NCBI GenBank assembly: GCA_029778535.1
Contig: JAKOQB010000039.1
Span: 167,298-231,297, forward strand
Direction of reading: 5' to 3'
From: Pseudomonadota bacterium
Lineage (GTDB): Bacteria > Pseudomonadota > Gammaproteobacteria > Burkholderiales > Burkholderiaceae_F
Length of the DNA: 64,000 bases
Under the pieces are notes generated by a model. The model was not told the origin of the DNA. It worked only from the letters and a program-made list of their open reading frames with translations, and did not search any database. This document shows positions 36,544 through 44,609 of this stretch, in pieces (the stretch's first letter is position 1; every line of letters starts with the position of its first letter). The translations under genes were made by a program, and so were the position numbers.

Positions 36544-38916
36544 TCACTCCCCGAGGGTCCCTGCGGCCGGATCGAACTGGATCGTCGTGCTGCTCGTGGT
36601 GGCCGGCGTGGTGCCGGTGTCGGCCGTCGGCATGGTCATCATGTTCATGAGCGTGTTCACGGTGCGCGCGATGCTGGACACGATCGGGTAGACGGTTTCG
36701 CTCAGCACCAGTCCTTCGCTCAGCACCAGTCCTTCGCTCAGCACCAGCCCTTCACTGAGCACCAGCCCCTCGCTCAGCACCAGACCTTCACTGAGCACCA
36801 GCCCTTCGCTCAATACCAGGCCTTCGCTCAGCACGATGCCTTCGCTGAGCACCAGGCCGCTGCCGCTGGTTACCCACTTCGACAGGGTCGCGGTCGGCGT
36901 GAACACGCCGGTCCTTCCGGCCAGCGAACTGGTGCCGGCGAGCGCGTTGGCGCTGATGACCGTGGACGTGACCAGCGTCTGACTGGGGGCGGGCGTCTCG
37001 GTGAAGTACTTCGGATACGTGTTCGAAGGGATTCCGCTGCCGGACCAGTACACGGGCTCACGCTTGCGCACGACGCCGTTGGCCCAGGTGATGCGGGGGT
37101 CGTAGATCGGCTGGTATTTGGTGAACAAGGCCGATCCGCCGACCACGATGTTGCCGCCGACGAAGGCGATACGTGACCAGGCCGCGCTCGATCCCTGGAT
37201 CTGGGAGGATGCATTCGGCATCGCTTTGCCGGGAGCGAGCATCGAGGTGCCGACTGCGATCGCGCCGGCGCTGATCGCCGACGCCAGATCGGTGCGCAAG
37301 GCTTTCGCCAGGGCCACCGCGCCATCGACGTTCAGGTACCCGGCGCCCTGCTGCAGCAGGCTGTAGTTCGGCAGCGGTTGCGCGGTGTACTGCAGGATCG
37401 CCTTGACGAGCGGCGGCGTCAGCCCGGGGTTGGCCTGCAGCATGAGCGCCGCGGCGCCGGCCACGGCCGGCGCAGCGACCGAGGTGCCGCTGAGCAACAT
37501 CTGCGTCTCGGGATACTTCTGCGTGATGCCGAGCGCGCTGACCAGCGACGAGTAGTAGGTGGTTGCGAGGAAGTTCCAGCTTGGACTGCTGCTCGACGCT
37601 GCCGTCGCCGCGGCGCTGATGATCTTGTTGCCGGGCGCGACCAGGTCGGGCTTGAGCAGGTTGTCGACGTGCTTGACGCCCGCAGCGTCGGTGAACGAAC
37701 CGCGCGTGGGGCCGCGTGAACTGAAGAAGTTCACTGTGTCGTCGTTACGCGCGGTCGTATTCTGGAAGTTCACCGAACCCACGGTGATCACGGACGGGTC
37801 ATTGCCGGGCGAGCTGATCGCGCCGTAGACCTCCTGACCGCTGGTCGACTGACCGAAGTTCCCGGCGGCGACCACGACCGTGATGCCGGCGGCAGCCGCG
37901 CTGCGCACCGCGATGCACAGCGGATCCGTCTGCCAGCTATCCGTCGAGCCCGCGGCCAGGCTGACGTTCAGCACGCGGATGTTGTATTCCTTCGCGTGAT
38001 AGATGACCCACTGAATGCCCTCCAGCGCATCGCTCAGCGTGCCGACGCCGACGTCGTTGAGCACTTTCACACCGTAAATGTCCGCGTTCGGCGCGATGCC
38101 CGTCGTATCGGGTGTGCCGGACGAGTAGTACCTGGCGCGGCCCGCGGCCACCGATGCGACATGCGTGCCGTGGCCGAAGCCGTCCTGTGTCGTGGCGCCG
38201 TCCCAGTTGATCGAGTTCTCGTAGCTGGCGAGCTCGGCGCTGCCGGGCATCGGCGACGTCGTGCCGTCGACACCGGTGGACCAGTTGGCCAACGTGCCGT
38301 TGAGCATGTTGACGTTGCGCTTCACGCGCGTGTATCCGCTGCCGTTCAGGAACGCCTCATGCGCCTTCATCACGCCGGAGTCGAGGATCGCAATGCCGAT
38401 CCCGCTGCCGTCGAGCCCGCTGTAGCCGGTCTTGGTGCTGTTCGTCCGCACCTGTTTCGTCAAGACGCCGGTGATCGTCTCGAGCGTGCTCGCCGTGCGC
38501 TGTGTCTCGCGATTGGGCGCAACGCTGACGACGTCCTTGCGCTGCGTCAGTGCCTGCAACTGGCTCGCCCGAAGCTGAACACTGAGCGCGTGCACCGTGG
38601 GCAGGACGGCGTGGATCGAACCCCCCATCTTCAGAACCTGAGCGCGCAGGTCCTTCATTTCAGGATCGCTGCCGTCGGTGACGACGATGACCTGCACGTG
38701 ACGCACGCCGCCCAGATTGCGGGCCCACTTGTGTCTCGGGATTCTGGCCGGGTCGATCGCGCCCAACAGATCGCGCGCGATCTTGGCGTTGGGCATTCCC
38801 TGCGAATACGCCGGAACCGAAAGGAGCGCGGCCGCTGCGCCGATCAGAGCGCCTGCCAGTCGACGCCGAATCCGGCTGCGTTCGAGAAGAACCGTGAATC
38901 TGCTGATGAGTTTCAT
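36544..38916 (-). CDS. Secreted subtilisin-like (S8) protease with hexapeptide-repeat tail
   Basis: 790 residues. It has a signal peptide with twin-basic start (ERSRIRRRLAGALIGAAAAL, cut near AYSQG), an I9-like prodomain with QVIVVTDGSD, and a complete triad: Asp in GIAILDSGV, His in GFGHGTHVASV, Ser in LSGTSVAAPAV. The C-terminus has nine VLSE hexapeptides and a Thr-rich end. ATG at 38916 has AAGAAG upstream. It is a tandem paralogue of the next protease. Expression is probably shared with the small membrane-protein gene at 38932. Confidence 0.93.
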   Translation of the reverse strand: MKLISRFTVLLERSRIRRRLAGALIGAAAALLSVPAYSQGMPNAKIARDLLGAIDPARIPRHKWARNLGGVRHVQVIVVTDGSDPEMKDLRAQVLKMGGSIHAVLPTVHALSVQLRASQLQALTQRKDVVSVAPNRETQRTASTLETITGVLTKQVRTNSTKTGYSGLDGSGIGIAILDSGVMKAHEAFLNGSGYTRVKRNVNMLNGTLANWSTGVDGTTSPMPGSAELASYENSINWDGATTQDGFGHGTHVASVAAGRARYYSSGTPDTTGIAPNADIYGVKVLNDVGVGTLSDALEGIQWVIYHAKEYNIRVLNVSLAAGSTDSWQTDPLCIAVRSAAAAGITVVVAAGNFGQSTSGQEVYGAISSPGNDPSVITVGSVNFQNTTARNDDTVNFFSSRGPTRGSFTDAAGVKHVDNLLKPDLVAPGNKIISAAATAASSSSPSWNFLATTYYSSLVSALGITQKYPETQMLLSGTSVAAPAVAGAAALMLQANPGLTPPLVKAILQYTAQPLPNYSLLQQGAGYLNVDGAVALAKALRTDLASAISAGAIAVGTSMLAPGKAMPNASSQIQGSSAAWSRIAFVGGNIVVGGSALFTKYQPIYDPRITWANGVVRKREPVYWSGSGIPSNTYPKYFTETPAPSQTLVTSTVISANALAGTSSLAGRTGVFTPTATLSKWVTSGSGLVLSEGIVLSEGLVLSEGLVLSEGLVLSEGLVLSEGLVLSEGLVLSEGLVLSETVYPIVSSIARTVNTLMNMMTMPTADTGTTPATTSSTTIQFDPAAGTLGE
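36694..36855 (-). repeat. Nine 18-bp coding repeats (hexapeptide LVLSEG)
   Basis: Nine 18-base units at the end of the upstream protease gene, the same number as in its paralogue. Units 2 and 3 from the 3' end are identical at the DNA level, so some recent homogenisation is possible; the others differ at silent sites. The second unit in reading order has Ile in place of Leu at the variable position. Confidence 0.9.
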
Positions 38917-38931
38917 CTTCTTGTATTTCGC

Positions 38932-39123
38932 TCAGTGTCCGGAGGCGCGGTCGTCGGCGCGGGTCGCTTGGCCCCCGTCCGCATTGGTCTGGAGTTGCGC
39001 GGGCTTGTTGCTGAAGGCCGCGAAGGCGAAGGTGGCCGCGATGACCGCCACCAGCCTGGCGATCACGCCGAACGTCGTGCGGCCTGCTCGCTTCTTCGCT
39101 TTGCTCTGTTGCAGCGGCGTCAT
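38932..39123 (-). CDS. Small membrane protein ahead of the subtilase pair
   Basis: 63 residues: a strongly basic N-terminus (QQSKAKKRAGRTT), one membrane segment (VIARLVAVIAATFAFAAF) and a polar tail. ATG at 39123 is preceded by GGGAG at a good distance; an upstream in-frame start at 39204 lacks one. It ends 15 bases before the first S8 protease and on the same strand, so it is probably the first gene of that operon. I do not recognise a family. It could be a small accessory or inhibitor protein, but nothing shows this directly. Confidence 0.55.
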   Translation of the reverse strand: MTPLQQSKAKKRAGRTTFGVIARLVAVIAATFAFAAFSNKPAQLQTNADGGQATRADDRASGH

Positions 39124-39604
39124 GTGCCGGCTCCCAGTGATTGCGGCGACTGCGTAGTGCCACCGGACGGAACAGGAACATGCGATCTCGTTCGGATGAG
39201 CCATGTTGGCGTTAGCTCGACGATTCGCTCAATCATCCGAACGGCAAGCGGGCTTAATGCGTACGTATGAGTCATGCTCGGCATTGTCGATTTCCGATAA
39301 CGCGCTCAATTCAATGAATAGCGGCCGACTTGCACCGCGGTTCGGGCTTTGGATGAGCCCGCATACGCAGCACGTACTCCGGCTAATCCTGACGAGTGGT
39401 ACGGCATGCCGCCGCTAATCTTTAGGGTCGACTCAAGACCGGCGCCAGGATCGCGCGCGAACGGACGATCGGCGTCCGCGGGCGGTCACTACGGGCGGTC
39501 CGGCGGTCACGGTTGTCCAGGCGCGGACCGCTCGCGTGCGGCGTGAGTGACCGCTGGCCGACCGTGCGGCTACTGTTGAGTCCTCAACGTTCGAAACGAA
39601 ACGC
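39124..39604. other. Divergent intergenic region, subtilase operon / yceH
   Basis: About 480 bases of lower GC content than its surroundings, especially 39220-39420, probably holding promoters for both directions. I saw no convincing sigma-70 boxes or gene. A 9-bp perfect inverted repeat GCGGTCACT (39482-39490) / AGTGACCGC (39546-39554) flanks a GC-rich segment close to yceH and could be a regulator site. Confidence 0.5.
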
Positions 39605-40255
39605 ATGAGCCTGCTGCCCTCGCTGTCGTTGCTCGAAACGCGCGTCCTCGGCGTGCTGGTCGAGAAGGAAAGGACGGTCCCCGACACCTATCCGCTGTCG
39701 CTGAACGCGCTGGTCGGCGGCTGCAACCAGAAGAACAACCGCGACCCGGTGCTCAATGCAAGCGACGCCGAGGTGCAGGCGGCGCTCGACCGGCTGAAGG
39801 CGCTGTCGCTGGTGATCGAGTCCAGCGGCGCGCGCGTCACGCGCTATGGGCACAACGTGGGTCGCGTGTTGCGCGTGCCGGACCAGTCGGTCGCGCTGCT
39901 GGCGGCACTGATGCTGCGCGGGCCGCAGACCGCAGGTGAACTGCGCATCGCCACGGAACGGCTGCACCGCTTCGCCGACATCTCGTCGGTCGAGGCGTTT
40001 CTCGAGGAGCTTGCAACGCGGCCGGACGCGAACGGCGGCGCGCTGGTAGCGAAGCTTCCGCGCCAGCCCGGCGAACGCGAGCAGCGGTGGGCGCATCTGC
40101 TGTCCGGCCCGGTCGCGTCGTCGCGTTTCGACGTCGCGCCGATAGCCGAGGAGGCCGGCGACATCGCCGCATTGCGCGCCGACGTCGCGCGGCTGGCGGA
40201 GGAAGTCGCGCAGTTGCGGGCGATCGTCGCGCGGCTGCAGACCTCCGAGCCCTGA
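39605..40255 (+). CDS. yceH: YceH family protein (DUF480)
   Basis: 216 residues matching YceH, a conserved protein of two tandem winged-helix domains with no established biochemical role. The family phrases [20 protein letters not shown] and [15 protein letters not shown] are intact. It ends in a predicted coiled coil ([20 protein letters not shown]). ATG at 39605 follows a weak ribosome site. Followed after 100 bases by a diguanylate cyclase gene on the same strand. Confidence 0.93.
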   Translation: MSLLPSLSLLETRVLGVLVEKERTVPDTYPLSLNALVGGCNQKNNRDPVLNASDAEVQAALDRLKALSLVIESSGARVTRYGHNVGRVLRVPDQSVALLAALMLRGPQTAGELRIATERLHRFADISSVEAFLEELATRPDANGGALVAKLPRQPGEREQRWAHLLSGPVASSRFDVAPIAEEAGDIAALRADVARLAEEVAQLRAIVARLQTSEP

Positions 40256-40358
40256 TCGCGCTGCGGCGCCGGCGCAGTTTGGCGGGCAAACGCGCCGCAT
40301 TTCCATGTATTGCGGTCGCGGCGATTACCTAGCATGGGGTCGGGACTCTGCACGCCTG

Positions 40359-41366
40359 ATGTCGACCGCCTTCCTGATCGACTCCGTGGCCAACGCCACC
40401 GCCCATCGCGATCGCGACGATCTCGATGCGGCCGTCGCGCGCCTGGTGTTCGAGTTCGTCGACGCACGGCGCGTGGCGGTGTATCGCGTGATCGACGAGG
40501 GCTGCGAGCCGCGCCTGCAGCGGCGCCTGGCGCTGACGCGCGACTGCGGCGAACTCGGCCCTGAGAACCCGCGCGATCCGACCCGGCTGCCGCGCGTGTC
40601 CGAGCATCCGCCATGGCACGAGTGCGTGACACTGCGCGACTGCGTGCATTACGAAGCGGCCGACGGCTCCGGGCTGCGCAGCCTGTTTCCGCTGCTGGGA
40701 GAGAACGATGCGATCGGCCTGCTCGAGGTCGATGCCGACGGCGGGCTCGACCCGCGCGATGCGGGATTGATCCACGGCATCCTGCGCATCGTGCGCAACC
40801 ATCTCGCGCTGCTCGACTACGGCGAGCGCGACACGCTGACGGGGCTGCTGAACCGCAGGACCTTCGAATCAAGCTTTGGCAAGCTGCGCGAGCGCGCGGC
40901 GCAGGCGCGCGTGCAGGAACCGCCGTGGCTCGCGGTGGTCGACATCGATCGCTTCAAGTCCGTCAACGACAACTACGGCCATCTGTTCGGCGACGAAGTG
41001 CTGCTGCTGGTGTCGCGCCTGATGCGCAGCTGCTTTCGCGGCGCCGACCAGCTCTTCCGCTTCGGCGGCGAGGAGTTCGTGATCGCGCTCGACGCCGCCA
41101 GCACCGGCGGCGCGGCGATCGCGTTCAACCGCCTGCGCGGCGCGGTCGAGCAGTACGCGTTTCCGCAGGTCGGCCGGGTCACGGTCAGCATCGGCTACAC
41201 GCGGCTGGCGGGCAGCGACAACTCGGCCGCCGCGATCGAGCGCGCCGACGCGGCGCTGTACGTGGCGAAGAGCGCCGGGCGCAATCAGTCGCTATCCTAC
41301 GAGGCGCTGATCGACAGCGGCCGGCTGCGGCGCAAGGAAGAACGCGCCGACGTCGTGCTGTTCTGA
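40359..41366 (+). CDS. GAF-like/GGDEF diguanylate cyclase
   Basis: 335 residues. An N-terminal sensor of about 150 residues resembles a GAF domain (FEFVDARRVAVYRV, FPLLGENDAIGLLEVD), followed by a GGDEF domain with RFGGEEFVIA active site and the DIDRFKSVNDNYGH metal/GTP-binding motif. No inhibitory RxxD site is evident just upstream of GGEEF. It should make c-di-GMP. ATG at 40359 chosen; an upstream ATG at 40305 is possible but lacks a ribosome site. Unlike the larger c-di-GMP enzyme at 31.5 kb it appears soluble. Confidence 0.9.
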   Translation: MSTAFLIDSVANATAHRDRDDLDAAVARLVFEFVDARRVAVYRVIDEGCEPRLQRRLALTRDCGELGPENPRDPTRLPRVSEHPPWHECVTLRDCVHYEAADGSGLRSLFPLLGENDAIGLLEVDADGGLDPRDAGLIHGILRIVRNHLALLDYGERDTLTGLLNRRTFESSFGKLRERAAQARVQEPPWLAVVDIDRFKSVNDNYGHLFGDEVLLLVSRLMRSCFRGADQLFRFGGEEFVIALDAASTGGAAIAFNRLRGAVEQYAFPQVGRVTVSIGYTRLAGSDNSAAAIERADAALYVAKSAGRNQSLSYEALIDSGRLRRKEERADVVLF

Positions 41367-41488
41367 CACGCTGCGGTATCGAATCGCCGTGCCCGACGTC
41401 AGCAAGCGCCGGCGTTCGCGTCCTGGATTGGCACCCGAGCCGTGACGAGACCGCGCGCGCCGATCGACGCGTGACTTGCGTGATTTTC

Positions 41489-41710
41489 ATGGCCTGGCTC
41501 GACCACATTCCCCTTTGGCTGATCGTCGCCGTCGCGATCTGGCTCGCGCTGGCGCCGTTCGTGCCCGAGCCGCACCTGACGGAGAAGCTCAGGATGCTCG
41601 CGCAGGGCACGCTGAGGAAGCCGATCGACATCTTCGACCTGCTCTATCACCTCGCGCCGATTGTGCTGCTGGTGCTGAAGCTCGTGCGGATATGGCAGGT
41701 GCGGGGCTGA
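41489..41710 (+). CDS. Small conserved membrane protein
   Basis: 73 residues with two hydrophobic helices (PLWLIVAVAIWLALAPF and LAPIVLLVLKLVRIW) separated by a basic, amphipathic loop PHLTEKLRMLAQGTLRKPID. I recall similar small proteins in Betaproteobacteria annotated only as hypothetical or membrane protein. Its GC pattern and residue use look like a real gene. ATG at 41489 or in-frame GTG at 41480. Confidence 0.7.
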   Translation: MAWLDHIPLWLIVAVAIWLALAPFVPEPHLTEKLRMLAQGTLRKPIDIFDLLYHLAPIVLLVLKLVRIWQVRG

Positions 41711-41865
41711 GCGCGCCGAAGCACCGCGGGTGGGCGCCGCGCGACGTGAGATGGCGCGGCCTCGCGGCGGTCGCCACGCGTACCAAGACGGCAAACTGCG
41801 CCGCGCCGAACGGGCGCGAAGGTGCGGTCACTCGTTTCCACGAGGCCGACCCACTCAGGGCAACG

Positions 41866-42479
41866 TCACTGCAGCTCGCTGACGGCGACGATCAGCGCGC
41901 GTGGCGCGTCGCTCGCAGGCCTCACTGCTCGCGCCCCGTGGCATTGCTTGTACTTCCTGCCGCTGCCGCACGGGTACGGATCGTTGCGGCCGGTCGTCCG
42001 CGCACGGCGGATCGGCTCCTTCACCCGCGCGCGCTCGAAGCTCACGTCGCGCCAATACTCGCGCAGATCGCAGGCGGCGATCAAGGCGTTGGCGACCAGC
42101 TCGTCGCGCTCGTCCGCCGAGGCGGGCGCGGCGTCGTCCCATTCCGCCGCCTCGGGAACGAGCGCGACGATGGCGCGCAGCGCATGAGCGCGACGGCGAT
42201 CTCGTTCCAGCGGCGCATCAGCAGATCGAAGAAGCACTGCGCGGTCTGCTGGTCCGGCCATGTGACTTCCTCGTCGCCGAAGATGGCAGGCACGTAGGCG
42301 CTCGGCAGTACGACGCGCGGCGCGCAGATCAGTGCGGCGAGAAAGCCGTCGAGCTGGCCCAGATCGAGCGCGGTATCGGGCGTGCCGTCGGCGCCGAGCG
42401 TCCGGCCGAGTTCTTCGAACTCGGCATCGGTCAGCGGCTGGGTCGGCCGCGCGCGGTCAGGAATTGCGGTCGGCGCCAT
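41866..42479 (-). pseudogene. YecA/UPF0149-like SEC-C protein, frameshifted
   Basis: Two frames must be joined. The first part from ATG 42479 reads [15 protein letters not shown]...[15 protein letters not shown], typical of UPF0149/YecA, up to [10 protein letters not shown] near 42185. A one-base shift there restores [16 protein letters not shown] and the C-terminal SEC-C zinc motif [16 protein letters not shown], ending at 41866. An intact protein would bind zinc and is of uncertain role. Without the shift the product ends in unrelated sequence and loses SEC-C. A sequencing error is possible, as there is otherwise no sign of decay. Confidence 0.75.
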
Positions 42480-42588
42480 CGCGGGCGCCTCGTGGCCATG
42501 ATCGCATCGTAGCGCCACACTTACGCGCTGGCGTGCTTCACCGTGCGGTGCTAGCGTGCGCGCCTCTCTTCACAGAGGACGACCGACC

Positions 42589-43113
42589 ATGACTTCGAAG
42601 ATCGCTGCCGCCGTCAGCGCCGTGCTCGCGAGTGCCGTGCTTGCCTCGAGCTACGCCGCCGACTCGTCTGCCACCGCAGAGCTGAAGCCGACCCAGGGCA
42701 ACACAGCGACCGGCTCGGTGCAATTCACGCAGCAGGGCGGCAAGGTCGTCGTCGCGGTCAGCGTGAGCGGGCTCGCGCCCAACAGCGAGCACGGTCTTCA
42801 CGTGCATGAGAAAGGGGATTGCTCCGCGCCCGACGGCATGAGCGCCGGCGGGCACTTCAATCCCGGCGGAAAGCCGCATGCGCATTTCGGGCAGGCCGAG
42901 CGCCACGCCGGCGACCTGCCGAACCTGCGCGCCGACATGAACGGCCACGCGAACTACAAATGGGAGACCGACGCGCTGTCGGTCGGCAGCGGCGCGAGCA
43001 GCGTGATCGGACGCGCGGTGATCGTGCATCGCGACCCCGACGACTACAAGTCGCAGCCGGCCGGCAACTCGGGCCCGCGCATCGCGTGCGGGGTGATCGC
43101 AGCGGCGAAGTAG
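42589..43113 (+). CDS. sodC: Periplasmic Cu/Zn superoxide dismutase
   Basis: 174 residues with a signal peptide (cut near SSYAAD). The Cu/Zn ligands are in GLHVHEKGDC, AGGHFNPGGKPHAHFG and the HAGDLPNL loop, with the final copper His in VIGRAVIVHRDPDDY. Conserved disulfide cysteines are in KGDCSAPDG and RIACGVI. It dismutates superoxide in the periplasm. ATG at 42589 has AGAGGA upstream. Confidence 0.95.
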   Translation: MTSKIAAAVSAVLASAVLASSYAADSSATAELKPTQGNTATGSVQFTQQGGKVVVAVSVSGLAPNSEHGLHVHEKGDCSAPDGMSAGGHFNPGGKPHAHFGQAERHAGDLPNLRADMNGHANYKWETDALSVGSGASSVIGRAVIVHRDPDDYKSQPAGNSGPRIACGVIAAAK

Positions 43114-43157
43114 GGATGCGCGGCGCAACATGACGGCGCCCGCGCCGCGCGCTGCTG

Positions 43158-43625
43158 CTATCGGCTGCTTTCGGGCAGCGGTGCAAGCGAACCGCCTGCC
43201 GCCGGACAAAGCACAAGTTGACCGCGTTCGCTTGCGTGGTAGTAGAGCAGCGACGCGCCCGCCTCGATGCGGATCCGATAGCCGCGCACCGGCGCCATCG
43301 TGTACATCGCGCCGGGTTGCCCGCAACCAAGCGAGCCGTCGGGCCAGAGAACGGCTTCGGCGCTGATGACCTTCAGCTCGGCGTCCGCGCGGCCGGTGCG
43401 GCGCGCGGCATCGGCGAGCGCGATGCGGATCATCGATTGCAGATCGAACTTCCTGCCGACGGTGGGTGAGTCGCCTTGCACGCGGCGCTCAATCTCCCAT
43501 CGATCCGTTCGTTGCGAACCGGCTGGCGCGGCGGACCCATCCTCGGACCCGCCGGCATGGGCACAAAGCGAAACCGTCACCAGCGCGCAAGCCGATCGTG
43601 CCAGCGGTTTCCGTGGTTTCGGCAT
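43158..43625 (-). CDS. Conserved exported hypothetical protein
   Basis: About 155 residues from ATG 43625, with a possible signal sequence (SACALVTVSLCAHAGG). The core ISAEAVLWPDGSLGCGQPG followed by MYTMAPVRGYRIRIEAG and LLYYHASERGQLVLC is a recognisable but functionally uncharacterised motif set found in exported bacterial proteins. A longer start at 43736 lacks support. It is convergent with sodC; the two stops are 45 bases apart. Confidence 0.65.
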   Translation of the reverse strand: MPKPRKPLARSACALVTVSLCAHAGGSEDGSAAPAGSQRTDRWEIERRVQGDSPTVGRKFDLQSMIRIALADAARRTGRADAELKVISAEAVLWPDGSLGCGQPGAMYTMAPVRGYRIRIEAGASLLYYHASERGQLVLCPAAGGSLAPLPESSR

Positions 43626-43835
43626 GACCTGATCTGCGGCAACGCGGCCGCTGTTGAGCTGTCGGCCATTTTTACACCGCCAGCGCGCGATCGGGCACAC
43701 CGACCGCGACCGATTTCGTATCAGCTTGATTCGCAACAGTGACTCGTTCGCGCTGCGCTTCCGGCATGCGATTTGCCTGCACCGATTCGGCGTTGCGCCC
43801 GCCGTCTGCGGGGCGAATCAAATGGGGGATCAAAG

Positions 43836-44507
43836 GTGAACTGGCTTCGAATCTTGCGGCTTCTGAGCGTGGCCCTGATTGCGCTGGGGATTGGCAGAAC
43901 AGCGTCGGCGGCGATCTGGGCGGAGGTCGGCGATGCGGGCGATCTGCTGCCGACGTCGAACCTGATCTTCCCGGACAGCCCGGTGATGAACGTGAGCGCG
44001 ATCACCGGTTCGCTGTCTGCCAACTCGGCCGACGGCCCGGATTACATCGATCTGTTCCGGTTCTACATCGGCGACGGTACGGCCTTTTCGGCAAGTACCG
44101 GCGACGGCAGCGATCCCAACCTGATCGCCGACCCGGTTCTGTACCTGTTCGATGCGGTGGGCAAGGCCGTCTTCATGGACGACGAAAGCGGCGGTTTCGG
44201 CCAGGCGGCGCTCGGCGCGCTGCCGACCGGATTCGGCTCCGGCTTCTACTACCTCGCGATCGCCTACGCGGGAACCACTCCGCTGGACGGACTGGGCGCC
44301 AACATGTTCGACGCCTTCGCATCGCTCGCCGTGCTGTCGACCGACGCGCTGGCCGGGTGGACGGGTGCACCGTTCTCACCGAACTTCGACCTCGAGGGCC
44401 ACTATCTGATCACCCTGACTGGCGTCAGCAACGTTCCCGAGCCCGGCACGTTGCTGCTGCTGTTGTCCGCGGGGGTCATCGCGCTGCGGCTGCAGCGTCG
44501 GCGCTAG
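43836..44507 (+). CDS. PEP-CTERM sorting domain protein
   Basis: 223 residues: a signal peptide (LLSVALIALGIGRTASA), a DVUA0089-like beta-rich middle with SANSADGPDYIDLFRFYIGD and YYLAIAYAG, and a C-terminal VPEPGTLLLLLSAGVIALRL plus QRRR. The last is the PEP-CTERM tripartite signal for exosortase/EpsH processing, so the genome should encode an exosortase and exopolysaccharide system; neither is in the window. The start is GTG at 43836 with GGGGGAT upstream. A strong terminator follows. Confidence 0.88.
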   Translation: MNWLRILRLLSVALIALGIGRTASAAIWAEVGDAGDLLPTSNLIFPDSPVMNVSAITGSLSANSADGPDYIDLFRFYIGDGTAFSASTGDGSDPNLIADPVLYLFDAVGKAVFMDDESGGFGQAALGALPTGFGSGFYYLAIAYAGTTPLDGLGANMFDAFASLAVLSTDALAGWTGAPFSPNFDLEGHYLITLTGVSNVPEPGTLLLLLSAGVIALRLQRRR

Positions 44508-44555
44508 CAATCCTCGGCCGCGCGATTGACCCGCTTTTCCCTTTTTCGCTTTCGC

Positions 44556-44588
44556 AGCCCACGGTCACGCAGCGTGGGCTGTTCTTCT
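44556..44588 (+). terminator. Rho-independent terminator after the PEP-CTERM gene
   Basis: AGCCCACG (44556-44563) pairs with CGTGGGCT (44573-44580), followed by GTTCTTCTT. It lies 50 bases past the PEP-CTERM stop and 30 before the next S8 gene start, so read-through into that gene may be limited, or the hairpin may control it. Confidence 0.8.
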
Positions 44589-44609
44589 TCCACCGGTGGG
44601 AGGCTGCAC

